A stretch of 64,000 nt of DNA. It comes from Pedobacter namyangjuensis (GTDB taxonomy: Bacteria > Bacteroidota > Bacteroidia > Sphingobacteriales > Sphingobacteriaceae). Positions within the stretch are counted from its first letter, which is position 1; every line of letters starts with the position of its first letter. The notes below the pieces were generated by a model. That model saw only the letters and a program-made list of their open reading frames with translations, had not been told where the DNA came from and ran no database searches. The stretch is from assembly GCF_003313325.1 (NCBI RefSeq), contig NZ_QMHQ01000003.1, positions 186,001-250,000 on the forward strand, in the 5' to 3' direction. Both the position numbers and the translations under genes were made by a program. Of the stretch, positions 53,544 to 63,422 are shown piece by piece.

Positions 53544-54439
53544 AAACCCGCCTCCATTTTACGATTTTGCGCTCCAAATAAAGCCGAAAAATATACCTCT
53601 TCTAAGCCGGGATAAAATGGTTCAAAACCATTCCCTGGATTTTCATTATTCAATACAAATAATTGAGTTTTGCCTGCAACAATCCTAGTCGAGATGATTT
53701 GGTACAACTGGGTATAGTTTTTTAGTTCAGATTTTTCGATCTGTTTGCGCCAGATTTTCCCATCCAGCTTTGCTGTTAAATCTGCTGGCCTGCCCTGCAA
53801 AATCAATTTTCCACTAGCTAAAACAGCCATCTCCGGACAAAGATCATTTACATCCTCTACAATGTGCGTGGATAACATGACCACACGTTGCTCGCCAATT
53901 TCGTTTAATAAGTCGTGAAAGCGATTTCTTTCCAGAGGATCTAAACCTGCCGTCGGTTCATCAACAATAATTAACTGCGGGTTGCCCAACAAAGCTTGTG
54001 CAATACCGAAGCGTTGGCGCATTCCGCCAGAAAATGAACCTACCGCACGTTTTCTTACATCGTACAAATTTGTTTGTTGCAATAACGATGTAACCTGTTC
54101 TACACGCTCGCTTTTGTTTTGCAGACCTTTTAAAATGGCAATATGGTTCAGCAATTCGTTAGCTGATATTTTTGGGTAAACGCCAAAATCTTGTGGTAAA
54201 TAGCCTAATTGCTTACGCATTTCCTCAGGTTTTTCGATGATGTCTACGCCGTCAAAACTAATACTGCCACTATCTGGCAGTTGCAACGTTGCTAATGTTC
54301 GCATTAATGATGATTTACCTGCACCATTTGGACCAAGTAAACCGAACATTCCGTTAGATAGGTTTAATGAGACATCGTCAAGTGCTTTTACACCATTCTG
54401 ATAGCTTTTACGAAGATTCTGTATTTGAAGTCTTTCCAT
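53537..54439 (-). CDS. ABC transporter ATPase (partner of the permease/M1 fusion)
   Basis: 300 residues from ATG 54439 (MERLQIQNLRKSYQ); an upstream TTG gives eight extra residues and is not favoured. Walker A GPNGAGKSS, Q-loop YLPQDFGVYP, signature FSGGMRQRFGIAQAL, Walker B LIIVDEPTAGLDP, switch STHIVED. It belongs to the ABC-2 (CcmA/NatA-like) group. The LytTR-type repeat pairs upstream suggest control by the divergent lytS/lytR genes. Confidence 0.93.
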   Translation of the reverse strand: MERLQIQNLRKSYQNGVKALDDVSLNLSNGMFGLLGPNGAGKSSLMRTLATLQLPDSGSISFDGVDIIEKPEEMRKQLGYLPQDFGVYPKISANELLNHIAILKGLQNKSERVEQVTSLLQQTNLYDVRKRAVGSFSGGMRQRFGIAQALLGNPQLIIVDEPTAGLDPLERNRFHDLLNEIGEQRVVMLSTHIVEDVNDLCPEMAVLASGKLILQGRPADLTAKLDGKIWRKQIEKSELKNYTQLYQIISTRIVAGKTQLFVLNNENPGNGFEPFYPGLEEVYFSALFGAQNRKMEAGLC

Positions 54440-54497
54440 TTTTTTTAAAATAAGATGGTGCAATATTAACTTCGTTTTTTTAGCGCTCTAAATTTAG

Positions 54498-54529
54498 ATG
54501 ACGAAAGCGACAAAAGTAATGACGAAAGC
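54498..54529 (+). promoter_or_regulatory. LytTR-type site: direct repeats proximal to the ABC operon
   Basis: ATGACGAAAGC occurs at 54498-54508 and again at 54519-54529, identical and offset by 21 bp. LytTR regulators bind pairs of short direct repeats about 21 bp apart. The site starts 58 bp from the ABC ATPase ATG. Confidence 0.72.
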
Positions 54530-54580
54530 AATTATGCTCAGTTTTCTGATAAAACTATTCAGTTCTGAACGATTGGTATT

Positions 54581-54612
54581 CCTTCATCATTAAAAAACCT
54601 CCCTTCATCATT
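54581..54612 (-). promoter_or_regulatory. LytTR-type site: direct repeats proximal to lytS
   Basis: CCTTCATCATT occurs at 54581-54591 and 54602-54612, identical and again offset by 21 bp. On the minus strand each reads AATGATGAAGG, matching the first pair as ATGAYGAARG. The pair ends 49 bp before the lytS ATG. Confidence 0.72.
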
Positions 54613-54661
54613 TAGATTTTTTGATAAAGGATAATTGTTGTTGCTTTAAACATTTAAAATT

Positions 54662-56161
54662 ATGTTCGCCAGAAAAATCAATTTCAATTCCATTATAAAA
54701 CATCAGGATTTTCTAATCAACATTGGCTTAATCCTTTGGTTTGCTATATATAATGTTTTACAAACGCCAGAAAATATTTGGGCAACTTATTTAACATCTA
54801 TCCTATCAATTGGGCTCTGCTTGCTTCCGATAATTGTTTTTTCTTATTACAAGCCATCTTTAAAAAACAAACTGACTAAAGATAGATACCTTTTGTACTG
54901 GCTATTTTGTTATTTGTTTTTACTACCACTCTTCACATTTATATGTTCGTATTTCGAAATAGGAAACCTTGACGACGCTTTATTTATTGCGATAGCAAGT
55001 GTTGCCCTCGTACTCGAAATTCTGCTAACGTTAAACCATTTTTATAAAAAACGAGTAAAAAATATCAAATGGATTAAAAAGATTGGATTGGAGAATTCTG
55101 TGTTAATTACTCTTGTACTTATTTCGGCAACCATTTCTGTAATGGCAGTTTCAAGTTTGAATAATCCGGCTTACCATACTAAGGGCAATTTACTTATAGG
55201 ATACGAGTTGAGTCCAGAAAAATTAGGAAAAAACTTTGGGCTTTTTGTTGGTTTTTTCTTCCAATTTTTACTGATGTATATGTGTGGCTATTTGCTGTTT
55301 ATTATCAATAGCCGTTTTTTGGTTTCTAAAATTTTAAAGGAAAAAGGCTTGCTCATTTACATTTTGAGTTTGGCGGTAACTATTGCTTTATTATACCCAA
55401 TATTAGCGCAGTTGTTAATTTCACTGCCCATTAATAAATTCTTCGGCAGATCGATATTTGGTGATAATCCTTTTGACATGGAAAATGCCTTTGGCGCTGT
55501 TGCGATTATGCTAATTAGCTTGCCGATAGTTTTGGCACTGCAATGGGGCAAACAAAATCATCAAATCCTATCGCTAGAAAAGGCAAAATCTGAAAGTGAA
55601 CTCGATTTGTTAAAACAGCAAATGAACCCTCATTTCTTTTTTAATACACTGAATAACTTGTATGCTTTAAGTTTGCAGAAGTCTGAAAAAACATCGGAAA
55701 GCATTTTGCAATTAGCAGAATTGATGCGTTATACTATTTACAAAGGACAGGAAAAAAACGTTTTATTAGTGCAAGAATTAAAATATTTGGAAGACTACAT
55801 TCAACTGCAAGAAATTAGATTGCGAAACCCATTAAAACTAAATTTCGAAAAAAACATATCAAATCCTAATGTAAGTATCGCTCCTTTATTGCTTATTGTG
55901 TTTATTGAAAATGCTTTTAAACACGGAATTGAAATAGCAGAAGAAACAGCTTTCTTAAAAATTTCGTTAACGAGCGATGATAAAACCCTTCATTTTATTT
56001 GCGAAAATTCAATCGAACGAGGAGAAATAGAAACACAACCAGGTATTGGAATTGATAATTTAAAGAAAAGGTTAGATTTGCTTTATCCAAACAAACATTT
56101 TTTAAAACTAAGCAAAAAGGCTAACAGCTTTAAAGCAGAACTGAAACTGGAATTGGCATGA
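54662..56161 (+). CDS. LytS-type membrane sensor histidine kinase
   Basis: 499 residues. Eight or so membrane helices span residues about 18-305. The His_kinase domain has QQMNPHFFFNTLNNLYALSL with the phosphoacceptor His near residue 324, then EDYIQLQEIRLRNPL and the ATPase part PLLLIVFIENAFKHG and GIGIDNLKKRL. It shares an ATGA overlap with the response regulator gene. It is divergent from the ABC/M1 operon. The signal is unknown. Confidence 0.92.
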   Translation: MFARKINFNSIIKHQDFLINIGLILWFAIYNVLQTPENIWATYLTSILSIGLCLLPIIVFSYYKPSLKNKLTKDRYLLYWLFCYLFLLPLFTFICSYFEIGNLDDALFIAIASVALVLEILLTLNHFYKKRVKNIKWIKKIGLENSVLITLVLISATISVMAVSSLNNPAYHTKGNLLIGYELSPEKLGKNFGLFVGFFFQFLLMYMCGYLLFIINSRFLVSKILKEKGLLIYILSLAVTIALLYPILAQLLISLPINKFFGRSIFGDNPFDMENAFGAVAIMLISLPIVLALQWGKQNHQILSLEKAKSESELDLLKQQMNPHFFFNTLNNLYALSLQKSEKTSESILQLAELMRYTIYKGQEKNVLLVQELKYLEDYIQLQEIRLRNPLKLNFEKNISNPNVSIAPLLLIVFIENAFKHGIEIAEETAFLKISLTSDDKTLHFICENSIERGEIETQPGIGIDNLKKRLDLLYPNKHFLKLSKKANSFKAELKLELA

Positions 56162-56889
56162 GTTTACGCTGTTTAATTATTGATGATGAACCTTTAGCAC
56201 ACGATATTATTGCCTCGTACATTAACGATGTGCCTTTTCTTGAGAAAATTGGTCATTGTTATCGTGCAACGGAAGCCTTTGACTTTTTAACACATCAAGA
56301 AATCGACCTGATTTTTTTAGACATTAGGATGCCCAAGTTAAACGGACTCGATTTCTTAAGAACGTTACAACGTAAACCATTGGTCATCATTACCTCTGCT
56401 TACGAAGAATATGCGCTGGAAAGTTTCGAGCTCGCCGTTTGCGATTACCTTTTAAAACCCTTCAGATTCGATCGTTTTTTAAAGGCGGTTAATAGAGCTT
56501 TAGAAATTTTCAACCTCCAAAATCCCGCTACCGGGCCATTAATTTCCACGCAAAGCGAAACGCATTCTATAGAAAAAATAGCCATTAAGGCAGATAAAAA
56601 ACATGTTTTAGTAAACTATGCTGATATTAAGTATTTAGAAAGTTTGGGCAATTACGTAAAAGTTTGGAAAGATGATGGTTTCCTACTCACACCACGCACT
56701 TTAAGCAGTTTCGAAGAACAGTTGCCTACAAATGTATTTGTGCGAGTGCACAAGTCGTTCATCCTTAACAAAAAAGCGGTGCATTACCTAGAAGGAAATA
56801 TGATTTTCTTAAAAAATGGTCAACAATTACCCATCGGGAAGAGCTACAAAGCTACCATTAAACAGTTGTTGGATATGGAGGAATATTAA
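56158..56889 (+). CDS. LytTR-family response regulator
   Basis: 243 residues. The receiver domain starts RCLIIDDEPLAHDII and carries the phosphoacceptor Asp in LIFLDIRMPKLNG (residue 55), Thr/Ser in VIITSAYEEYA and Lys in YLLKPFRF. The LytTR DNA-binding domain follows (IAIKADKKHVLVNYADIKYLESLGNYVKV, FVRVHKSFILNKK). It pairs with the LytS-type kinase. The repeat pairs at 54498-54612 are its likely targets. Confidence 0.94.
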   Translation: MSLRCLIIDDEPLAHDIIASYINDVPFLEKIGHCYRATEAFDFLTHQEIDLIFLDIRMPKLNGLDFLRTLQRKPLVIITSAYEEYALESFELAVCDYLLKPFRFDRFLKAVNRALEIFNLQNPATGPLISTQSETHSIEKIAIKADKKHVLVNYADIKYLESLGNYVKVWKDDGFLLTPRTLSSFEEQLPTNVFVRVHKSFILNKKAVHYLEGNMIFLKNGQQLPIGKSYKATIKQLLDMEEY

Positions 56890-56917
56890 TAGAGATTTAA
56901 ATGATTCCTTTAATAGC

Positions 56918-56956
56918 AAAAAAGCTTCTCCATCTTTCGATCGAGAAGCTTTTTTT
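56918..56956. terminator. Bidirectional terminator between the response regulator and RND tolC genes
   Basis: Stem AAAAAAGCTTCTC / GAGAAGCTTTTTTT with a 12-base loop, between convergent genes. Confidence 0.92.
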
Positions 56957-56984
56957 GATTATATCAGCCTGTGTGTAGTCGAAT

Positions 56985-58391
56985 CTAATTTTTCCAACCG
57001 CCACCTAGGGCACGGTATAAATTAACTACTGATTGTAGTTTCTGTAGTTTATCGCTAACGCCACTCAATTCTGCAGCTAACAAACTTTGCTCAGATGTTA
57101 ATACATCGGTATAATTTGTAGCAGAGCTAAAACGCAATAACTCTTGTGTAAAATCTACCGCTTTGGTTAACGAGGCAATTTGCTTTACTCTGGTTTCTTC
57201 TTTCTGCACAGCAGTTTGATATGCGTAAAGTGCATTGGAAACTTCTTGTCCGCCAGTTAAAAGTGTTTGCTGGAAAGCTAAAAATGCAATTTGCCTATTT
57301 GCTTCTGCAGTTTTTAAGCGTGCCTTATTTTGGCCACGAGCTAAAATTGGCTGGGTTAAACCACCCACCAAATTGTAGAAAATACTCTGACTAAAGAAAT
57401 CCTTTATATCTAAACTTGATAAACCGCCACCCGCAGTTAGGGTTAAAGCCGGATAAAAATATGCTTTAGCCGAGTTAACGTTTTCAAACTGTGCTCTTAA
57501 TGCCAATTCTGCTGCAATTACATCTGGGCGGTTTTGCAACAACTGACTAGACACACCAGTTTTTAAATTGCTATAGGCATTTTGTCTGTCTAAAGTAGAA
57601 CGCGTAACACTTCCAGCTTCTTTAGCCAATAGAATGTTCAATGCATTTTCAGTCTCCCTGATGCTTCTTTTTAAATCCGGCAAAGAAACTTCGGCCGCAT
57701 ACAAATTAGCTTCACTTTGCACAACAGCAGCACCAGTTACTCTGGCAGCTTCCTTTAAAGCTTTCATAGACTCAACGTTGTTTCTTCTGCTCTCTATAGT
57801 CTTAAGCGTGATTTCCAACTGTTTATCTAAAGCCAACAAACTGTAATAAGTATTGGCAATATTTGCAATTAATTGTGTTTGCACTGCTCTTTTAGCGGCA
57901 TCGCTTTGCAACAAAGAAGCTAAAGCCGAGCGTTTTGCACTACTTAATTTACCCCAAATATCCGCTTCCCAACTGGTAGATAACTGGGCTCGGTAAGTTT
58001 GCGTTTCTAAATTGATATTTATTCCCGGAGGAAAGTTTAATGCCGCTCTACTTTGCTTGGCATCAGTAACAGAAACATCAGCTTGCACAGTTGGCAACAA
58101 AGCGGCCCTACTTTGTCTAAAAGTAGCCTCTGCAATTTTTATGCGCTCAATTGCTTGCTTTAAATCTAAATTTTCTGCCAAACCTTGCTCAATTAAAGCT
58201 TGCAATTCTGCATCTGCAAATAAGGTTTTCCAAGGCAAATCTGCTATGGTTGTTGTATCGGCAGTAGTTACATCTCTATATAAATTATCGCTTTTTACAG
58301 CTGGTCTTTCGTATTTTTTACTTACGCAAGCACTTAAGGCTAGTATGGCAAAGCCGATAATTAAAGAAGAATACTTATATGTTAGTTTCAT
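56985..58391 (-). CDS. RND efflux outer-membrane channel, NodT/OprM-type lipoprotein
   Basis: 468 residues. A lipobox (LALSACVS, Cys near 21) marks it as a lipoprotein, unlike the TolC protein at 38201-39622. The family motifs LPWKTLFADAELQALIEQGLAENLDLKQA and LLQNRPDVIAAELALRAQFENVNSAKA are present, and the end is VVNLYRALGGGWKN. It is the outer-membrane exit duct of the tripartite pump. It is the last gene of the tetR-acrA-acrB-tolC operon, 11 bp after the pump gene. Confidence 0.94.
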   Translation of the reverse strand: MKLTYKYSSLIIGFAILALSACVSKKYERPAVKSDNLYRDVTTADTTTIADLPWKTLFADAELQALIEQGLAENLDLKQAIERIKIAEATFRQSRAALLPTVQADVSVTDAKQSRAALNFPPGININLETQTYRAQLSTSWEADIWGKLSSAKRSALASLLQSDAAKRAVQTQLIANIANTYYSLLALDKQLEITLKTIESRRNNVESMKALKEAARVTGAAVVQSEANLYAAEVSLPDLKRSIRETENALNILLAKEAGSVTRSTLDRQNAYSNLKTGVSSQLLQNRPDVIAAELALRAQFENVNSAKAYFYPALTLTAGGGLSSLDIKDFFSQSIFYNLVGGLTQPILARGQNKARLKTAEANRQIAFLAFQQTLLTGGQEVSNALYAYQTAVQKEETRVKQIASLTKAVDFTQELLRFSSATNYTDVLTSEQSLLAAELSGVSDKLQKLQSVVNLYRALGGGWKN

Positions 58392-58402
58392 GATTTATAA
58401 AA

Positions 58403-61400
58403 TTAATGTTGAGGCTTATTTTCTTCTGCAATTGCTAGTTTTTCTTCGCCTGTTACACCTTCATTAAAAGGAGATTTACTACTTACCCTTTCTTGTAAAG
58501 ATTGGAAGATGATAAACAAAGCCGGAATTACAAAAATCCCGAAAATGGTACCAATCAACATTCCTCCAACTGCACCTGTACCAATTGATTTGTTACCCGC
58601 TGCACCTACACCAGTAGATAACATTAGCGGTAATAAACCCAAGATAAATGCAAACGAAGTCATTAAAATTGGACGTAAACGTGCAGTTGCACCTTCAATA
58701 GCTGCATCTACAATGCTCATACCTTTTCTTCTTCTATCAACCGCATATTCTACAATTAGAATGGCATTTTTAGCCAATAAACCTACAAGCATAATTAGCG
58801 TAATCTGGGTATAAATGTTATTATCAACTCCAAAAATCTTATCGAATATAAATACACCTGCTAATCCGATAGGTAAAGAGATTAAAACCGCCAAAGGCAA
58901 AATATAACTCTCGTACTGTGCGGCTAGTAAGAAATATACAAATACCACACAAAGTAAGAAAATGAAGATAGTTTGATTTCCCCCCGCCATCTCTTCCCTA
59001 GATAAACCTGAGAATTCGTAACCGTAACCAGCTGGCAAATGTTTTACAGCTTCTTCTTGTACCGCTTTAAGCGCATCACCAGAACTAAATCCAGGTTTCG
59101 GACTACCCGTTACAGCTATAGAAGTATAAAGGTTAAAACGAGAAATAGCTTGCGGACCATACACTTTAGTCATGCTAATAAATTCGCTAACTGGTGCCAT
59201 ACCGCCTTTATTGTTACGCACATAAATGCTATTTAAACTCTGTTCGTTAGCACGATATTTGGCATCTGCCTGATACATTACCCTAAACTGCTTACCGAAT
59301 TTGTTAAAGTTGGATGCATAAACACCACCGTAATAACCTTGTAAAACGCCAAGTACATCGGTAACCGTTAAACCAGCTTGTTTAATTTTAGCAACATTAA
59401 CTTCAATTTGAAATTGAGGAAAATTAGGGTTAAAAGATGTTGAAGCATACTGAATTTCGGGACGTTGCGATAACGCTGCCAAGAAACCATTTCCAACCTC
59501 GTTAAATTTATTAATATCGCCACCAGTTTTATCTTGCAACTGAAACTCGAAACCACCACTTGTACCAAAACCTTGAATAGTTGGAGGTGCAAAGAAGATA
59601 ATTTTAGCACCTTTTATACCTGCTGTTTTGGCAAACAACTCGCTAATAATAGCTTTTACGTCTCGGTCTCTTTCTTTCCAAGGCTTTAACCTGGTAATAA
59701 CCATACCGTAAGAACTACCAGAACCACTAATCATACTCCTGCCTACAACGCTTAACGCACTATTTACCTCTGGTATTTCCTTTACGATGTCGGCAATTTT
59801 TTTAATAATTACCGCAGTTTCTTCTTGCGAAGTTGAAGCTGGTAAGGATATATCAGACATGATTGTACCTAAATCTTCGTTAGGTACGAAACCCTTAGGG
59901 GTGGTATTCATTGTCCAAACCAAAACACCTGTAAAAACTACTATTGCTAGGGCAACAATCCATTTAGCATGAGACAAAAAAGAAACTGATCTTTTGTACC
60001 TGCTTGTTATCGCATCAAAAGCTGTGTTAAATCCGGTATAAAAACGTTGTAGTACATTTTTCTTTTTACCATGATCATCTTTATGTGGTTTTAATAAAAT
60101 AGCACATAAAGCCGGACTAAGCGTTAACGCATTAATAGCTGATAAAATAATTGAAATAGCTAATGTTAAACCGAACTGTTTATAAAATACACCTGAAGAA
60201 CCTTGAATAAAACTTACCGGAATAAATACCGCAGCCATAACCAAGGTGATGGAAATAATCGCACCGGTAATATCCTCCATTGCATCTACAGTAGCTTTTT
60301 TGGCATCGGTATAACCTTCATCCAGTTTAGCGTGAACCGCCTCTACTACCACAATGGCATCATCTACCACAATACCAATGGCGAGTACCAATGCAAATAA
60401 GGTTAACAAGTTGATGGTAAAACCGAATAAACATAAGAAAAAGAACGTACCTACAATAGCAACCGGTACAGAAATAGCCGGAATTAACGTAGAACGGAAA
60501 TCTTGTAAGAATACAAATACCACAAGAAACACCAAAATAAATGCTTCGATTAAGGTGTGTAATACTTTTTCGATAGATGCATCTAAAAAATCGTTAACGT
60601 TTACTAGCGAAGTATAATGAATTCCATTTGGAAAAGATTTGGATGCTTCTGCAAGCGTATTTAAAGAACCTTCAATTACATCTTTTGCATTTGAACCAGC
60701 AGTTTGATTAATTGCGATACCAATTGATGCCTGTCCGTTAAATTTAGAGGTACTTGCATAACTTTGTGCACCTAATTCAATTCTAGCAACGTCCTTTAAA
60801 CGCAGAACCTGTCCGTTTGCATCAGCTTTAACAATAATATTGCTAAAATCTTCTTCGCTCTTTAACCTACCTGTATATTTTAAAGTGTATTGGAAAGATT
60901 GATCGCCTTGCTCGCCGAACTGACCTGGCGCAGCTTCGACATTTTGCTCTGCTAAAGCGCTATTGATATCATTTGGTACTAAACCGTAGGTAGCCATTAC
61001 ATCTGGTTTTAGCCAAATACGCATGCTATAATCCATCTGTCCGAAAGAACTTGCATCACCCACACCAGTAATCCTTTTAATTTGAGGGATGATATTGATG
61101 TTAGCATAGTTCTGTAAAAACTTCTGATCGTACTCTGGGTTATCGCTATGGATAACAAAAATTAACACGTTACTTGCCTGCCTCTTAGCCGTAACAACAC
61201 CAGATCTGGTAACCTCTGCAGGCAATAAACTTGTTGCTCTTGCTACCCTATTTTGTACGTTTACCGCCGCTAAATCTGGGTTTGTACCTAATTTAAAGTT
61301 AATGGTAATAGAGGCAGAACCGTCGTTACTTGCTGTAGAGGTCATGTAGGTCATATCTTCTACCCCATTTATCTGCTCTTCTAGTGGCACTACCACACTG

Positions 61401-61576
61401 TTCATTACTACGTCGGCATTGGCACCTTGGTAAGATGTTGAAACCTGTACGGTTGGCGGCGCAATTTCTGGGTACTGAGACACTGGTAAGGTTACCAAAC
61501 CCAGCACACCGAGTATTACTATGATAATTGATATTACAGTTGATAAAACTGGTCTATCTATAAACTTTTTAAACAT
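58403..61576 (-). CDS. RND multidrug efflux pump, AcrB/HAE1 type
   Basis: 1057 residues, normal for HAE1 pumps. It opens MFKKFIDRPVLSTVISIIIV. The proton-relay Asp pair is in ALVLAIGIVVDDAIVVVEAV on helix 4, and the relay Lys is in LVGLLAKNAILIVEYAVDRR on helix 10. Periplasmic pore regions include FKLGTNPDLAAVNVQNRV. It exports drugs, dyes or lipids by proton antiport. The operon holds all three pump parts and a TetR repressor. Confidence 0.96.
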   Translation of the reverse strand: MFKKFIDRPVLSTVISIIIVILGVLGLVTLPVSQYPEIAPPTVQVSTSYQGANADVVMNSVVVPLEEQINGVEDMTYMTSTASNDGSASITINFKLGTNPDLAAVNVQNRVARATSLLPAEVTRSGVVTAKRQASNVLIFVIHSDNPEYDQKFLQNYANINIIPQIKRITGVGDASSFGQMDYSMRIWLKPDVMATYGLVPNDINSALAEQNVEAAPGQFGEQGDQSFQYTLKYTGRLKSEEDFSNIIVKADANGQVLRLKDVARIELGAQSYASTSKFNGQASIGIAINQTAGSNAKDVIEGSLNTLAEASKSFPNGIHYTSLVNVNDFLDASIEKVLHTLIEAFILVFLVVFVFLQDFRSTLIPAISVPVAIVGTFFFLCLFGFTINLLTLFALVLAIGIVVDDAIVVVEAVHAKLDEGYTDAKKATVDAMEDITGAIISITLVMAAVFIPVSFIQGSSGVFYKQFGLTLAISIILSAINALTLSPALCAILLKPHKDDHGKKKNVLQRFYTGFNTAFDAITSRYKRSVSFLSHAKWIVALAIVVFTGVLVWTMNTTPKGFVPNEDLGTIMSDISLPASTSQEETAVIIKKIADIVKEIPEVNSALSVVGRSMISGSGSSYGMVITRLKPWKERDRDVKAIISELFAKTAGIKGAKIIFFAPPTIQGFGTSGGFEFQLQDKTGGDINKFNEVGNGFLAALSQRPEIQYASTSFNPNFPQFQIEVNVAKIKQAGLTVTDVLGVLQGYYGGVYASNFNKFGKQFRVMYQADAKYRANEQSLNSIYVRNNKGGMAPVSEFISMTKVYGPQAISRFNLYTSIAVTGSPKPGFSSGDALKAVQEEAVKHLPAGYGYEFSGLSREEMAGGNQTIFIFLLCVVFVYFLLAAQYESYILPLAVLISLPIGLAGVFIFDKIFGVDNNIYTQITLIMLVGLLAKNAILIVEYAVDRRRKGMSIVDAAIEGATARLRPILMTSFAFILGLLPLMLSTGVGAAGNKSIGTGAVGGMLIGTIFGIFVIPALFIIFQSLQERVSSKSPFNEGVTGEEKLAIAEENKPQH

Positions 61577-61628
61577 AATTTAATTTTATGATTGTTTCCT
61601 TTGTGGGATGATTGTTGCTGTTTACGAC

Positions 61629-62822
61629 TTATTTTTTAATCTCTGCGTAAACCGAATCGGTATTCTTTTCTTCAGGCTTAATCTTAGTGCCATCTCTTAA
61701 AGATTGGAAACCTTCTAAAACAATCTTATCACCAGCTTTAATACCTTTGGTTACTACGTAGAATTTACCTTTGGTATTTTGCATCACTTCAACCGGGGTA
61801 TTGATTACTTTTGCAGAATCTCCTAAAACGTAAACAAATTTCTTTCCTTGCAAATCGGTAGTAGATTTTTGAGGGATTAAAATAACATCTTTCACGTTTT
61901 GGGGAATTCGAACTGAAGCGCTACCACCACTTTTTAAAATTGAAGTTGGATTTGGAAAAGTAGCTCTTAAGCTAACTGAACCTGTAGCCGTATTAATCTG
62001 ACCGTTGATAGATTCAATTTTACCGTTTTGTGCATACACTGTTCCATCTGCTAACACTAAACTAACTGGCGGAATATTACGCATTTGCTCGTTTAAGTTT
62101 TTGCCAGCATACTTATTAGAAAAATCTAAAATTTGCTTCTCGTTTAAAGAAAAGTAAGCGTAAACTTTAGCGGTGTTAGAAACAGTAGTTAATGGTTCTG
62201 CACTATTGCTGCTAACCAAACTACCCGTTCTGTATGGGATACTACCAACTAAGCCATTAACCGGACTTGTAACGCGAGTATAACTTAAATTAACTTTTGC
62301 ATTTGCTAGCGTTGCTCTAGCTTGAGCCAACATCGCTCTTTTGCTTTGCAGTGTTAATTGTGCCGACTCTAATTCGTATTTACTAATGATGTCTTTGTCA
62401 ACCAAAGGTTTTGTTTTGTTAACTTGTAGTTGCGCTGCGCTAACATCTGCCTCTGCACTACTAATTGCCGCTGCTGCAGTTCTAACAGCCTGCTCGTATT
62501 GTGGATTGTTAATGGTAAACAACAACTGTCCAACTGTTACTCTTGCACCTTCATCAACCAATATCCTTTCAATAAAACCATCAATTTTCGGTCTTATATC
62601 AATATTCTGAATCCCTTCTATCGTTGCTGGGTAATCTGAATCTAGTGTGGTTTGTTGGGTACTAACGGCAAAAACCGGATAAGCTTGTGGTTGGCCAGCT
62701 GCAGCTGCTGCTTGCGCTGCCTTCTCGTCTTTACCACCGCAAGAGCTTAATATTGCGCCTAAAAATAAAAGTGATAGTGGAACTGTTGTTTTCATTATGT
62801 TGGGTGTGATTTTGTGTTTCAT
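61629..62822 (-). CDS. RND efflux periplasmic adaptor, AcrA type, lipoprotein
   Basis: 397 residues from ATG 62822, or 388 from ATG 62795, which gives a cleaner lipoprotein signal (MKTTVPLSLLFLGAILSSCGG). After an Ala/Gln-rich linker come the lipoyl half (IDGFIERILVDEGARVTVGQLLFTI), a helical hairpin (about residues 115-180) and the barrel domain (SVSLRATFPNPTSILKSGGSASV). It links the pump to the outer-membrane channel. It starts 5 bp after tetR ends. Confidence 0.94.
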   Translation of the reverse strand: MKHKITPNIMKTTVPLSLLFLGAILSSCGGKDEKAAQAAAAAGQPQAYPVFAVSTQQTTLDSDYPATIEGIQNIDIRPKIDGFIERILVDEGARVTVGQLLFTINNPQYEQAVRTAAAAISSAEADVSAAQLQVNKTKPLVDKDIISKYELESAQLTLQSKRAMLAQARATLANAKVNLSYTRVTSPVNGLVGSIPYRTGSLVSSNSAEPLTTVSNTAKVYAYFSLNEKQILDFSNKYAGKNLNEQMRNIPPVSLVLADGTVYAQNGKIESINGQINTATGSVSLRATFPNPTSILKSGGSASVRIPQNVKDVILIPQKSTTDLQGKKFVYVLGDSAKVINTPVEVMQNTKGKFYVVTKGIKAGDKIVLEGFQSLRDGTKIKPEEKNTDSVYAEIKK

Positions 62823-62827
62823 TTATG

Positions 62828-63412
62828 TTATTGATAAATCATTTCGAATATTAATTTCTTCCTATCGTGCATTAGCTCAAAATATTCTTTACTGCTGATG
62901 TTAAACAATGCTCGGTTTAAACAGTTTGAAATCAGCGGATAAGCCATCAACGCAAACAGATTCATGCAAAACTGGCGAGGATCCATTTTTTTGATATTCC
63001 CTTGCTCCATTTCTGCACTTATTTCTTTTAAAAAATTGTTTAACCTATTTATTTTCTCAATCGGTACGGTTTTATCGCCTCGGTGCATTTCTGTAATTAC
63101 GTACATTTCCCTAAAAGGATATTTCATACCCTGCTCCATGAACGTTTCTATAAGTTTTTCTAATTTTTGCTTAAAACCTATTTTTGCACTAAAAACTTCA
63201 TCTAGCAAAGCTGATGTTTCGGCCCTGGCTTCTTGCGCCACCTGTTCAAACAAAATGTCTCTCGATCTGAAATAGTAATTTAACAAAGTTCTGTTTACGC
63301 CTGCGGCATCTGCAATATCTTGCGTAGTTGCATGAAATTTCCCTTCAGAAAAGAAAATTCGCTTAGCCGTATCTTTAATTAATTGTTCCGTTCCGGTATC
63401 TCTCTGTGCCAT
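62828..63412 (-). CDS. TetR/AcrR-family repressor of the RND operon
   Basis: 194 residues. The N-terminal helix-turn-helix is TQDIADAAGVNRTLLNYYFRSRDILFEQV (about residues 26-54). The C-terminal ligand domain has a low-similarity helical sequence, with a pair MEQGMKYPFREMYVITEMHRGD often seen in pump-linked TetRs of Bacteroidota. As first gene of the pump operon with a palindrome just upstream, it is probably an autorepressor relieved by a pump substrate. Confidence 0.92.
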   Translation of the reverse strand: MAQRDTGTEQLIKDTAKRIFFSEGKFHATTQDIADAAGVNRTLLNYYFRSRDILFEQVAQEARAETSALLDEVFSAKIGFKQKLEKLIETFMEQGMKYPFREMYVITEMHRGDKTVPIEKINRLNNFLKEISAEMEQGNIKKMDPRQFCMNLFALMAYPLISNCLNRALFNISSKEYFELMHDRKKLIFEMIYQ

Positions 63413-63422
63413 TCACAATATT

